A stretch of DNA of 64,000 nt from Synaphobranchus kaupii (Eukaryota; Chordata; Actinopteri; Anguilliformes; Synaphobranchidae): positions 6,827,978 to 6,891,977 of the forward strand of contig CM056391.1 in assembly GCA_029718625.1 (NCBI GenBank). The letters are read 5' to 3'. Both the position numbers and the translations under genes were made by a program. Positions 24,540 to 36,305 of the stretch are shown here, piece after piece. Below the pieces are notes generated by a model. The model ran no database searches. It was given only the letters and a program-made list of their open reading frames with translations, and had not been told where the DNA came from. The number at the start of each line of letters is the position of its first letter. Position 1 is the stretch's first letter.

Positions 24540-24860
24540 GTCATGTAAAAATATGATTTACAACTTCTGTAGAGTACAAGACAATTATGCTGTTAGGACT
24601 TCATATTCTCTATAGTTTGCGTTTTAATAGGGATATCTTATTAATATTTATGACATAATTGCTTTTTGCCACATTTTTCCCCTCGAAAAAGAGATGACAA
24701 GGGCAAAAAAAAGCCTTTGTCGGTAATTAAGACAAAACGCATTAATTATGAGAGATGCAAACATGTCATGCGGGCACGACTAATTATTTGAGCAGGGTTA
24801 GCGGGCGTTTGATGCTAGCAGCTGATAAATTTTTTAGCGTGCCACATTGTTTTTTGGGGG
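24540..24860. promoter_or_regulatory. Candidate conserved non-coding element
   Basis: Unique sequence with many homeodomain-type cores: GGTAATTAAG, CATTAATTATG, ACTAATTATTTG, GATAAATTTTT, plus ATGCAAAC (POU-octamer-like). It is free of repeats and of open frames. This composition is usual for developmental enhancers in gene deserts. Conservation is not tested. Confidence 0.35.
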
Positions 24861-25651
24861 TCTTTTCATAATGGAGAAATGATGGTAGGAAAAGAAGTTG
24901 GGTGAGTTAGACGAGACCAACCTCCCGGACAGGCCACTGTGTTTTTAAGACGCGTAATCCAATCTGCGCCTTCTATGGAAGCAAAACATTTGATGAACGA
25001 ATGTGGCGGCGAGCTCTTTGATGCCCGCCGTGGCAAGGGGTTTCTGTCTCACATGAATTTTGACAGAAAATGATTTGGCCGGTACGGGGAGGGAAGTGGA
25101 GTGAGTCACAAGAAGTTGGAGCATATTGTGGTTATTTTTAGATTAACTACAGTCCAAGTCCAAGACTTGAATCCAAATGTTATTATTAGCCTTACAGAAA
25201 TGCTACAGTCACGTCTCTGTATTTTATGAACAAAAATAATGCGGTGCATGTATAAATCACACGAATATTGAAATCACAGCAGAAAAAGAGCTGTTCTGAT
25301 TTAAGCCCTTTTGCTGTGACGTACCCACTGCAGCGAGCAAAGAGGCTACTATAAAAATAACATTAAAAAAATTATTATGACATCAAAAATCAATACTATG
25401 TGTGCATAGCAGAATGCGAGGGAGAGTCCCTTTTCCTGGACTCCCATTGGCCACCGTCGTCATGTGCCCCTGCAGGCTCACTCTCATTGGTAGGTGTTTC
25501 ACGAAGCTGAAAAATATATTTCTTCCCACATGAATGCTATGCCACAAAACAAGCTTCGACCTGTTTTTGCTTAAGAGGGCACACAGCACATCAAGAGTGA
25601 ATTCAGAGAAAACTACTGTAATCCAGTTAATCTTGGTTGGTTTGGCTGACA

Positions 25652-25685
<34 letters not shown>

Positions 25686-27800
25686 AACAAAGCTTCTCTG
25701 TGATTTATGGTCTGATCTGGTCTTTTGGGGTGCTTGACATTCAATTTCATTTTCTTAAAATTTTTTTTCCCCACCTCCACCAAGGTCGTCATGGAGCCCG
25801 GAGTGGGCCTTCCCACCCTCCTTCCAGACTGCAGGCATGAATCACCCCATCGCCGCGCTCCCGGCGCTCCCGGATACCTGCCTTCCAACACGTCCGCCTC
25901 AAACCCTGCAATCCCTCTTCATTCTCGCTAACAATTTAGTAATGAAATATTGATTTTTAGTTAGATTCAAACTCAGGTTATTAGGTTTGCATTGATAAAT
26001 CCTGCCCTCGGCTCCCGCCTGGAAGTACCGCAGCCAGAACGTTGACTGCACGGTCACACTGGGCGCGGCCGCCCCCCCCCCCCCCCCCCCCCCCCCGTCC
26101 CCAACATCCCCCCATCCCTGTCCCCTGCTCCTTTCACACTAAGATCAAGGTGACCCTCCCCGATTGACCACTGCTCATGGGACGAGGTGCCATTTCCTTC
26201 CTAAAAGCCCAATTTTACTACTACAGAAATGCTTTGCTATGCACACAGGCGTGTGTATATTTTACACATTTCAGCTCGTCAAACTTGAAAGTGGAGAACG
26301 TACTAGTGACACTCCAGAAACTGCACACCACACTACTCTGGGCGGGCATCGCCGTTACAAGAGATGGGTGGATTATGTAGACACCTGTGAAATGGTAGAA
26401 CAGTTCAGTAACGCACAAGAGCGTGAGACTGGGAAGAATATTTTAATGTATTTAATATGTCAAGCATATGATGTATGTAACATAGCATAGCACTTTACAT
26501 CTCTGTCCTGATGCACAGCAAAAATGTTGATGTAAAATTAACACTGCTGGTGTATATTTAACTCCCTAAGGGTGTACCACTTATTTGCTGTGTGCTTCCT
26601 AAAAGTGCAGTTCCGCCCTTCACGCCCTTCATTCCCTGAGTCTAAACCCTGGACAGGCCTGTACATTTCCACCACGTGTGTCACATGGCTGTTATGATAT
26701 ATTTTTATACTTAATTTTACTCAATGGTATATATTTATAAGATGCCTCAGAGGCAGTGTCCGTACAGCTATAGACTGGATTTAGTTTAATTTAAATGTAG
26801 AGTTCTGACCTGTAAAAGTACTAAAAACACATTTCATTTTTGGTAAACAATCTTTTTTTTTATAACACAGTAAGCATGAATCTATTACTGCATTTACATA
26901 TTGAAATAAGAAGACTTTATTTAAACAACTCAAGTTTACTAATTCCTTGCCTCTAGAGTATCTGGGGTTGAAGCGCAAAGATTCTTGACTTCAGTAGGAT
27001 ATGCATACTTTTCATCAGGACTGCATAAGTGTCCCATTACCCCTTTCCGAAAAGGGAAAAACATGGGACTGTTTTTGCAGAGTGAGGTTTAAATTATCAT
27101 AAGAGCAGGGTTTTAATTTCAGTTAAAATTTTCAGCATGTTTGAAAAAAAAAAAAATTAAAATGAACAGCTAACTAGGAGTGACATTGTTGACATGATAA
27201 TTGTTTTTATTAACAGTAATACATTTCCACCCCATATGGGTCTGATAACCATTTTCAGATTAAATTGCAGCTTTTCTGAGAAACTCCCGGGCACACTGAA
27301 GCTGAACCATGTTCTTTCCAGATCTTTCTATTTGTTTTCAAGCCACTCAGGCGAAGTTTAAATATAACCGCTAGAAGGCTGTCACCGAATAAAGGTTTTC
27401 AGTTCCGACATTTCAGTCAATTCCTTGTTTTAGCGCACTAATTACTGTGCGTATTTACACTGGGTTTAAACATTATGCTTCTGTGTAATTCCTGGGCACA
27501 CTGTATAGTTGGCCTGTTCTTGTTATTTCTTGATAAGCCTTTTTGACCGAGCGCATGCTTTTGAAAATCTAAAACTAGATGCAGCAGATTAAACAGAAGA
27601 CACAGACACCAAGACCTGGATTAAATTTTTACGCAATTATGACGCAGAAGAATGCGTCAAAGAGTTTTTTTTTTCAGTTTTTGTAATGTGTGATTTGAAA
27701 ATGGTTTTCTCTCTTAGTCAAAGTGAAGGTCAAATGCTGATTGAATCACAACCCCAATGCATGAAACAAGGGAGGCCATAGAGAAACTGGCATGAAGAAA
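24861..27800. other. Unique sequence, C-run and short repeats
   Basis: Holds a CA tract (25654-25684), a 25-base C run (26072-26096) and a partial inverted-repeat element (26525-26600). No supportable exon. Confidence 0.45.
26525..26600. repeat. Partial copy of the AACACTGCTGGTGTATATTTAA repeat
   Basis: Shares AACACTGCTGGTGTATATTT and CCTAAGGGTGTAC with the element at 29215-29325. AGCAAAAATG and TTTGCTGTGTG flank it. Confidence 0.45.
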
Positions 27801-27809
27801 CTTCTAGAG

Positions 27810-28014
27810 TATAGCTGTCAAACTCCAGTCCTGGAGGGTCAGAGCGTAAGCTGGTTTTCAGGGTGTTTCAGCACCAGTGATTAATTTCATTACATTGGAT
27901 GGATAAAGGGACACACATATCGCTTTCAAGTATTCAATTCGCCGCTGATTTAGAGGAAACCAAAGGTACCTGCAGACACTGCGGCCCTCTGGGATTTTGA
28001 GTTTAAGCCCCCTG
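27810..28014. mobile_element. Non-autonomous hAT MITE (205 bp), inverted relative of the 16.6 kb copy
   Basis: The left end is degraded (TATAGCTGTCAAACTCC). The right end, inverted, reads CAGGGGGCTTAAACTC. Flanks are TTCTAGAG (27802-27809) and TTCTATAG (28015-28022), an 8-bp duplication with one mismatch. The interior aligns with the reverse complement of 16584-16787. Confidence 0.78.
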
Positions 28015-28048
28015 TTCTATAGGATTTACAGTTTTGAGTACTGTAGAG

Positions 28049-28202
28049 CAGTAGTTCCCAAAGAGGGAGAGACAACAGGGGGGTAACGGTGAGCGTTGCA
28101 GGACGTGTGTGTGTGTGTGTGTGTGTGTGGGGGGGGGGGGGGGGAAATTGCCTGGTACCAAAGGGGGGCCTGACTGAAACGGTTTGGGTTTGGGAATCAC
28201 TG
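28049..28202. mobile_element. Short hAT-like MITE with internal TG/G tract
   Basis: Ends are CAGTAGTTCCCAAA and, inverted, CAGTGATTCCCAAACCC, the CAGTGGTTCCCAA-type hAT terminus. Flanks are CTGTAGAG (28041-28048) and CTATAGAA (28203-28210), a decayed 8-bp duplication. The interior includes a TG repeat and a G run (about 28105-28144). Confidence 0.65.
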
Positions 28203-28220
28203 CTATAGAAGATGGCTACT

Positions 28221-28414
28221 CAGCCCTGGTCCTGGAGGGCCACACGCTGTGCTGCTTCCACTTTTCCACTTCCAACCTCTTCAGACCCAATAAACCAGGG
28301 GAGGCGTGTTCACTGCGTAATCGGCTGCTCTAATCGATCAATTACATGCTGAGCAACAGCGAAGGCCAGCACAGCCTCCGGCCCCCCGTGACCAGGCTTG
28401 AGTGGACCTGCCCT
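28221..28414. mobile_element. Degenerate inverted-repeat element, hAT-like
   Basis: The left end ACTCAGCCCTGGTCCTGGAG resembles the inverted right end ACTCAAGCCTGGTCACGG. I find no matching target duplication, so limits and class are uncertain. It is the third such element in about 600 bp. Confidence 0.4.
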
Positions 28415-29214
28415 AGAACCGATAAAAATGCACACAGCCATGCTCTCCTGCTCGTCAGACACACACACACACACACGTATAACGTTTCGCTGTTTAGCGC
28501 ACGGATGTGACGATCGATAGGGGCGGTCAGGGATTAGAAGGTAAAAGTGAAGGCCTTAGACGGCCCTGCCGCCCGCGAACTTCATAATTCACGGGAGAGG
28601 CGGACAGCCGGCTGGAAAAACACAGTCAGACTGTGACTGACGCTGACGCAGTGTTCGTATTCTGTTAACAAGCAGGGAAAACCCGGCAGACTGGTCTAAT
28701 AAAGGCGACTGGTCTCCCGAACAAGGCTACTCTATTCCTGTCTGTCCATCCTTCTAAAATCACCAAATCAGAGAGTCCTGACTACGGTCGACACTAAAGC
28801 AAAAGAACGGAATGAGGGAATGGAAAAGGTTTTGATTTGTTTCTGCCTTTTTTTATTAGTTTTATTAGAGTTCTCTCTGTATTCAACTGTTCAGGGCCCT
28901 GGAACACCTTGATATGAAGAGAGAAAAATTGCACTGTATTGAATTTTATAGGCCGATCTCAAGCAGAATACGTGCTCCATTCTTTTGCGACAGGTTGGCA
29001 CTTTCAACCGTGACATGTCTCAGCCTTCTATACTGCTGCGGGCGATAACCCCAGAATCGTGTCACTTGTCACTTGTCAAATGTGTCATTTGGACTGTGTC
29101 AAACATTAAGCCTGTCCATCAAACCAAGCAAATTTATGAAAGCCAAAATGGGCTGTGTCCCTACATTACATGAAATGTAACAAGGCCCTGCAAAGTTTTA
29201 TCAAATGGCGATTT
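28415..29214. other. Unique, partly CpG-rich sequence
   Basis: 28500-28720 is CpG-containing with CCGCCCGCGAAC and GACGCTGACGCAG. No frame or splice pattern supports a gene. Confidence 0.4.
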
Positions 29215-29325
29215 AAATCTAACACTGCTGGTGTATATTTAACACCCTAGGGTGTTTATATGAGACCACAGTCTCCTAGGGTGTTAAATGTACACCACCT
29301 GTGCCCATGGAAATTTCACTGTAGT
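29215..29325. repeat. Inverted-repeat element, AACACTGCTGGTGTATATTTAA type
   Basis: AACACTGCTGGTGTATATTT at the left pairs with the inverted segment TTAAATGTACACCACCTGTG at the right, around CCTAGGGTGT / CCTAGGGTGTT blocks. A half-copy with the same left sequence lies at 26536-26600. Probably a small MITE. Confidence 0.55.
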
Positions 29326-29480
29326 CGGGTAGGTTGAATGTAACTAAGTTACTGTGTAGTAGGCATGCAGAGACCCATGGTTCCATACATTGTGGAACTA
29401 CAAACAATCCCATGGTTCCAACTACAAACAATCCCATGGTTAGTTTAGAGGTGCTTGGGTGGTGAGCTAGGCTAGGTTAA

Positions 29481-29698
29481 CCCTTTAATGGCCGCTCAAC
29501 CGTTTCGTAGAGCACGTTTTGAGTCTTGATATCTTGTTGAATAATATGTTGGACTTAACTCCACCTGATTGAGCCATCTCTATCGGTCTACGTGGTAGAG
29601 ATGGCTCAATCAGGTGGAGTTAAGTCCAACTTATTTTGCAACAAGATATCGAGACACAAAAGAGTGCTCCACCAAACGGTTGAGTGGCCATTAAAGGG
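29481..29698. mobile_element. Palindromic piggyBac-like MITE in TTAA
   Basis: It begins CCCTTTAATGGCC and ends with the inverse, GGCCATTAAAGGG. TTAA lies exactly at both borders (29477-29480 and 29699-29702), the target duplication of piggyBac transposons. The two arms of about 100 bp are near-perfect inverted repeats meeting at a short loop near 29585-29600. There is no transposase gene, so it would need one in trans. Confidence 0.8.
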
Positions 29699-30017
29699 TT
29701 AAGATTAGTCTATCTGTTTTTGCTGTTTATCAGGGTAGAGAGGCACTCAAAAGCAATACTGATACACGCAATCATCAATTAGCTGGAGCTATCCAAATAG
29801 TGGATTAATCAGGTTTACAGGTGAATGGGGCTGGCTCCCCATTACCTTGAAATAATGAAATGCAAGGAGTTATCATAACATTCACGAAAATAATTTTAGG
29901 GCATACCCTTGTCCTTAGGGTGCATACACAACATCAAATTCAGTGTTTGCAAACAAAAATGTAAAAATTCAAAATTAAAACATAATAATCAATGTTGAGA
30001 ACAAAGAAAATTCTACA

Positions 30018-30103
30018 TGTGCTCATAATTCTGAACCCAGGACTGTGTTACATGTGCTCATAATTCTGAACCCAGGTCTGTGTTACATGTGCTCATAATT
30101 ATT
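30018..30103. repeat. Short tandem duplication, about 2.5 copies of a 39-bp unit
   Basis: ACATGTGCTCATAATTCTGA plus ACCCAGGACTGTGTT is repeated, the third copy truncated at CATAATTAT. One base differs (GGACTG / GGTCTG). Confidence 0.85.
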
Positions 30104-30880
30104 TGAAGTCTGAAGGATCCAGACAAGAGACATAAATGACTCAGCAGGATATCTTCCTCAAATCCAAATCCGGCCCCAGGTTTTCTTTCTCCCAGGTAAT
30201 TAACTGAACAAGTAGTGCTACAGACAGTCTTCACACCTGACTCCCAGGTAAAGGGAGGGTGGAAAACCAGCAGTTCGCAGACCTCGAGGACTGTGATTTG
30301 AATACCAGGGTCTTGCTCAGTAGCTAACTCTTTATCTCGAAAAGGGCATGCAATGTATTTCAGGACGACTAGTTTTGATGTCAAACTACTAGGAACCCAT
30401 AGTTTTTGGGGGGTGATTTCAAGCAATGTTGTTTTCTTGGTAAAAAATCAAGGTTGCAGTTATTGGAATGATGAGGGAATCCATCCAGAATTCCTGCACA
30501 CATCAGTGAAATATTATCTACCTCGGCAAATGAGATCTAATCATTCTTACAACATATCCTGTCCTCCGGGGGATATTATTTTAGTTACACATTCTGTCCG
30601 ACCAAACTTCCCACGGACCAGCTGCTCCTGATCAGCGATCGTTCCGGTTTCTTCCCTAAAAACTGCTCTCTTCTATTTGGGAGATAAAGCTGAATGGAAG
30701 GACGACCGTCGGAGAGAGTGAGCGGAGACGTCAGCGGAAAAGCATCGACTTCCTCAAAAATTTGGTCACGCTTGTAACAATTGTAGATATCATAACCGTA
30801 ACCTCTTACTTCCCCCGATGAGACACATCTACAGTTTTTTTTATTTATTATTGGGATTGATTTTTAAAGATCACTATAAC

Positions 30881-31167
30881 TATCCATCCATCCATTATCT
30901 GGAGCCTATCCCAGCATGCATTGGAAGCAGAGAACAAATACCCATGGGGCAGGTTGCCAATACATTGCATGGCACACACACCTATAGGCGATTTAGACTC
31001 TCCAAATGGTCTGGGGGTAGGAAACTGGAGTACCCGGAGGAAACCCACACTGACTCAGGGAGAACCTGCAAACTGCACACAGAAAGGCCTTCAGCCGGGA
31101 TTCAAACTAGGTACCTTCTTGTTGTGAGGCGACAGTACCATCCACTGCACCACCACCATGCCGCCCT
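30881..31167 (-). mobile_element. RTE-type LINE 3' end fragment
   Basis: On the minus strand it runs GGGCGGCATGGTGG, a TGTCGCCTCACAACAAGAAGG block, TTTCCTCCGGGTACTCCAGT, GCTGGGATAGGCTCCAG, and ends in ATGGATGGATGG. This is the widespread fish RTE-clade (Expander/Rex3-like) 3' UTR with its short tandem-repeat tail. No coding sequence is retained, so it is a 5'-truncated copy. Confidence 0.75.
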
Positions 31168-34004
31168 TTAACTATTGATTCATAATTCTGTAAGATTAAT
31201 GATAATTTTATTCCTTAAAGTTGTGCATTCCCCTCACAAAATAAGCAATCTTGAGATTTTGGAACAGTCCACAGGGGGGGAAAAAATTATCTGGCATTTA
31301 ACTTTCAGAAATGACCCAAGTATAAAAAAAAAAAGAAGATTAATTGAAACCAGTAAAAATGGCATTTTTGTACATTCCCACAATGCATTGGTTCATAAAA
31401 TACTGGGCCATGTTGCGCAATAGGATATAACTCAGGCCTCAGCAATCAAATCACAGACATAACTGCAGGTTATTTCCCAGTTTTACCAGGGATTTTTTGC
31501 CTAAGGATTTTTCAACCACACCCTTCACAAAAATCTAGGGAATTACCACACACCCCCGAGTCTCTCACAGAAATAACATAAATTACACCTTCATCTTACA
31601 TTCTGTGAAGGCCCTGAACCACACCTGTTTAATAATGAGTGAGTGCCCATGCAGGCCACTACAAAATAAAAATGAAATAAATAAGTAAATACGAATACAT
31701 TTTCTAATGAAATAGATGTGAGAGAGTAAAAGAACATCCATGTTTTGTGTATTAACATTTGTTTGGCCTCATGGCGATGATTATACCGTGTGTACCATTT
31801 CATTTTTTACCCTGAGAGGAGGAAACAGATGGAGAAAATGGATGCCGCTGCCAAACGCTTAGAGGGCCAGGCTTCTGTTAATATACCACAGATTTGCTTT
31901 CAATAATCCATGTTTTTTTTCTCTCTTCTTGACATAAGGAACACAATGTCTTCTCAATGTTTTCTTGTGAAATACTGAGCTGTCCCCTTAAATAAGGGTA
32001 TTATTACTGAGGATTTTAACTGCCCTTTGTTTGTCATTTATTTTGCTTTTATTTATTTATTTAGGTATTTTGCAACACGTTCATGTGACAAGTTAAAGCG
32101 CATTTGGAGGTCAGCGCCTGCATCTTGATTGTGAGGTGCTATACTTCAGGGGGTTTGAAACATGAATTCGGGGATATGAAGCATCCATCTCACCTCGTTT
32201 TCCCATCCTTCTCGACAAGGATTCTCGACAAGAAAAACGTGTCACAAATGTGTCACAACTCAAGGACGTGCACATCAAATAATTTTATAGATTAAGGCGA
32301 GGGGGCAGGGCTTGGTTTCCATGGTGAAATGGTGTGATTATTCAGATTGTTTTGTCATGTTCATTGAAGCATTCATTAATCAAATGAGCCACTCAGATGA
32401 CTAACGGGCAAAAATACAGTCCGCGCCGGTCTGCAAGAACAGAAGCTGAAGTCAGTAGGGGTCTTCTGGCCTCAAGATTTTTGTAGACCAGACATGTCAA
32501 ACCCGCATATAGGAAAATGTCAGCTTATTGTAGTAGCCAACTTTGTTAGTGGCACCACCTGATCGGGAAAAAATGTTGGGAGTGTCCAAGTAGGGTTCAA
32601 GGAGCCGTCATCGCAAAGAGAACGGTAGATCCAATTGCAATGATCACAAATTCACTTGTACGAGTTATTATTTTTTATTTATTTTTTATTTTTTACAAAT
32701 AAACTTCACCTGGTTTAACTGATATATAAAGTTGTGTGTCATCTGCTTAGCAGTGGTAGTTATAATGTCCCCAAGAGGACGCATGTAGGCTACGGAGAAA
32801 AGAGCAAAGAAGCCAAAACTCAGAGGTCCATATTTTTATACAGTCTATGGTAAAGACCCGCCAGTCTTTTTCTGATGGACAGATGTAGCCCCATATCTGT
32901 GTAATGACAGGAATGAATGCTAATGAATTAGCCGATGTGTGCGTGCATGCATGCATTCTGTTAGTGTGCGCATCTGCGGTAATAATTGTAACGTACCGCG
33001 CGAAATAACAGGAATATTCTCGCTGTGCCCTCTTCTCTCACGGCTCAGCGGCTCTATTTTTCCTTTATGGAAGATTGACCGCGAAAAGAAAATGCATACG
33101 TCTATTTTTAGAATGCGCGTCAGTATGCACGTTCACGGACGTCGCGTGGATTTCCTAGCAACGGCGCAAATCACACTTTGTTTTTGTTAAGTCCCCCCCC
33201 CCAATTCCTGGTTGTAGGTTAAACACGGTGTCTTTGTAAATAACGTGTATTTCTCTGAGGTTTTATGACTACGGCACCAGGCCTGAGTTACAGGACACAG
33301 TTCTTTCACTGCCGGATTAAGTGCACACTCTGTCCAGGTGGTGGATACCCTCATAGGAAGGGAAGCCTGTTATTAGAGGGATTGGTTTCCCACCCTGGAA
33401 TTCTGTCCAACTCACTAGAGCCCTGCTTCTTCAAGCCAATATAAATGAGAGGCATCACTGGAGTCCTGCTTTCTAAAGCCAGTATGAATGGGAGACATGA
33501 ACCCAAAGCCCTAGAGTATTATAAATCATCAAAGAGACCTTTCCAGTTGAATGTGGGAACCAAAATATTTCCCAACACAAGCAAGGGCTTTGCATAAACA
33601 ATAAATAAATAATGAGGTTATTATTCTTTTTTAATGTAAAGACCATTTCAACTGGCTTCTTAACTGGTCTCCACCATGGGCGGCATTTGTAAAATGTTGC
33701 AGGTTTTTGTAATCCTGATTCTTGCTCAGTTTTTGCAGTTTAGCATTGCCAAGTGTAAAAGATGCACTATAATTTTCAAATATAATTTTAAACATTTAGA
33801 GAGAAATGAATTTAAAACATTGTCATCTCTTTTCCAAGAGTAAAGTTCTGCATTAAAGCACAATTTGTAAAATATATATATATATATATTACTTATAAAT
33901 TATAAACATTAAATATAAGTGTTAAATATGAACATAAATGTTGTATATGAATGTTAAATGTAAACGTTACATATAAACTTAAATATTAAATGTAAATGCA
34001 TTTA
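31168..34004. other. Unique sequence, possible regulatory elements
   Basis: 31800-32400 is unique and AT-rich with ATTCATTAATCAAATG and TTAATATACC; 32940-33180 is CpG-containing. AT repeat near 33872-33889. No exon recognised. Confidence 0.4.
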
Positions 34005-34078
34005 ATGTCTGTATTGTCTTTCTTTTACTATGCCTGCCTCAGGAATTGCCCCGCAGGGATAAATAAAGTTTTTTTATA
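34005..34078 (+). mobile_element. Possible Rex1/CR1-like LINE 3' tail
   Basis: GGAATTGCCCCGCAGGGATA followed by AATAAAGT resembles the short 3' end (TTCCCC..GGGGATNAATAAAGT) of fish Rex1-type LINEs. Upstream sequence is low-complexity TAAATGT repeats, so only the end can be recognised. Confidence 0.45.
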
Positions 34079-34591
34079 ATTTGAAACCATTCTGGTTTGT
34101 CAGAAAATACTACTGTCTTCTGAACTGGACACCACAGGGAATAAAAAGAGGATAGAATAGGTTCTTCGCAGCCAGGAGAGGGTGAAGTAATCTGGGTAAG
34201 GACCATTCTTTTATGCATCTTAAAAACTGTGTTTTTCAAAGTGGATAACCGTCAAAAATACCCGCCATAAACCGAGTGACAACTGAGCTTATTTGGCAGG
34301 GGGGAAAACAAGGTTTTGAATACTACGGCAACTTCAGATTTTCCAATTGTGAGACCTGTGAAAACCCGGACAATTTAGCTGAAAGAGTGAACCCTGGAGA
34401 GCACAGATTTCGTCTCATTCATTAAAGACTAAATTTGTTTCTGCCTGCAAGGTACTAGACGGTGTCCATGGTGACCCACCTCTTTTCCCCACTCCAGTAT
34501 ATCCTCCTTAGACCCTGCAATTTACTTATGTGGTCTTAATCTCATGAACCTCTGCCTCTACTACTGCTGAAACCTGTTGTTCTCTGTAGAG

Positions 34592-35322
34592 CAGTGGTTC
34601 TCAACCCTGGTCCTGGGGACCCCCTGTGTATGCTGGTTTTCGTTCCAACCACAATTGCAATACCAGAATTTTAGCAAGCTGTTATTTTTTCTTAATTAGG
34701 TGTTTTTTATTGTATAGAGAGAACACTTTAAACTCTTTACTCTCTTAAGCCACGTTATGTTAGCAATAGCTATGCATGCTTTGAAGAAAAAAAATCCCTT
34801 GTTCGTTATGCTTATTGTGTTATATTGCAAACAATTACAAAGAAGAGGTAAGAACTCAGGTGAATAGGCTCCTAATTAGGTAATTGAACACAAGTTTAAG
34901 TTCCTTCATAATTTTTTCCTTAAACTTAACACAATGCAGGTTTGGCTCGTTATCATTTGCTTTGTCTTTGAATTCTTCATTATTTACCAAACGGTTAGTT
35001 TTAGTGGCCATGTGTCCACAATTTCACCAATTATGAGACAATTGATTCACCTCAGTCTTTAATTTGATCAGTTAAAACATTTTTTACCTCCTTTTAATTG
35101 TTTACAATACAGCACAATGTGAATATTGGACTTTTATTCTTCATGGCATGCATAGCTATTACTAACATAATGTGGCTTAAGAATGTAAATAATCCCTCTA
35201 AACATTAAAAACACCTAATTAAGAAAAATTAACAGCTTGTTAAAATTCAAGTATTGCAATTGTGGTTGGAACGAAAACCAGCATACACAGGGGGTCCCCA
35301 GGACCAGGGTTGAGAACCACTG
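34592..35322. mobile_element. Palindromic non-autonomous hAT (Charlie-type) element
   Basis: It starts CAGTGGTTCTCAACCCTGG and ends CCAGGGTTGAGAACCACTG. It is flanked by a perfect 8-bp duplication, CTGTAGAG, at 34584-34591 and 35323-35330. The ends match Charlie-type hAT termini, and an 8-bp duplication is diagnostic of hAT. The inverted repeats run far beyond the tips: blocks such as GTTCCAACCACAATTGCAAT, ATAGCTATGCATGC and CAGGTGAAT recur inverted, so most of the 731 bp folds on itself. No transposase coding. Confidence 0.9.
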
Positions 35323-35875
35323 CTGTAGAGGACATAACAATAAAATCACTAATATCTTTCGCAAATATTTTCACTGCAACATGTTTTTGTCATCCAAGAA
35401 AAAAATGTAGTACTTAAACTTTTCTTTCTGCTTGGTCTCAGGAGGTTAAACACATTTTCAGATTTTTAAATGAATCAGTAAAAGACTAAAACGGGTGAAA
35501 GATAGAAAAGGAACAGTTACTGGTTTTACCCTTCGGAGGCGAAAGGTGGTAGCGGCGGAACATGTTTGCTCTGCGATTGAGTTTGTCAGCCAGTCAGTCA
35601 GAGAGTGAAGGGACACAAATGCTTCTGGGACGGCCTCACACAGGCACAGCCACAACTTTCCTGAGCTTCGGATCGCCGCGTGCGTTTAAAAACGCGGCGA
35701 ACAATGGCTTCTCCTCGCTCCCCACGGGAATGTCAGCACCAGTGATGTCACGGATCAGCACTGACGGAGCCAGGTGGCACGCGGCAGACTCCGTCTCAGT
35801 GGGACCCCGTGATTGGCTGGCACAAGGGGAAAAGGAAGCTGAAGGATGTCTGGAACGTTCACCGGATCCCCGCAG

Positions 35876-36170
35876 TTTCCAGTCTCTCTTTTCTCTTTGT
35901 CTCGCTGTCTTTCTCTTTCTGTCATTGTCACTCATCCTCCCATTCCCTCTCTCTTCTTCCCTGCATCCCTCTGTACTCCCTCTCCTCTCCTTCACTTCTC
36001 TCACTTCCATTTGTAAGCTCTTCTCTTCCCTCCCTTTCTCACCTTCTCTCTCCCATCTTCTCCTGCTCCCTCTCTTTCTCTGAGTATTCTCTCTCCCATT
36101 TTATCTCTCTCTCCTCCCTCTTTATCCTCCTTCTCCTCCTCTCCTCCTCTCCCTCCCTTTCTTCTGCAGT
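35876..36170. repeat. Pyrimidine-rich tract, about 295 bp
   Basis: CT-rich plus strand with TCTCCCTC-type motifs and few purines. It ends in CTTTCTTCTGCAG, which mimics a splice acceptor, but no credible exon follows. Confidence 0.85.
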
Positions 36171-36194
36171 TTACAAGCGCAGGAGGCTCCTTTC

Positions 36195-36305
36195 TTGTCT
36201 TTCTCAGGCCCCGCCCCTGGCCCAATGGCTGACGCACCTCACGTGCACGTTTCCCGCCTTTCCTCTGACGAGTGAGGGTCATAAATATGATGTCAGTCCC
36301 ACACT
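36195..36305. promoter_or_regulatory. Possible promoter- or enhancer-like cluster
   Basis: Within about 100 bp are a GC box (CCCCGCCCC), a CCAAT box (GCCCAATGGC), an E-box (CACGTG) and a CATAAATATG TATA-like stretch. No transcript can be linked to it. Chance occurrence in GC-rich sequence is possible. Confidence 0.25.

Noticed and set aside
36165..36180. Splice acceptor after a long pyrimidine tract (CTTTCTTCTGCAG)
   Set aside because: No protein-like frame with a donor follows, and the CT-rich tract produces such motifs by chance.
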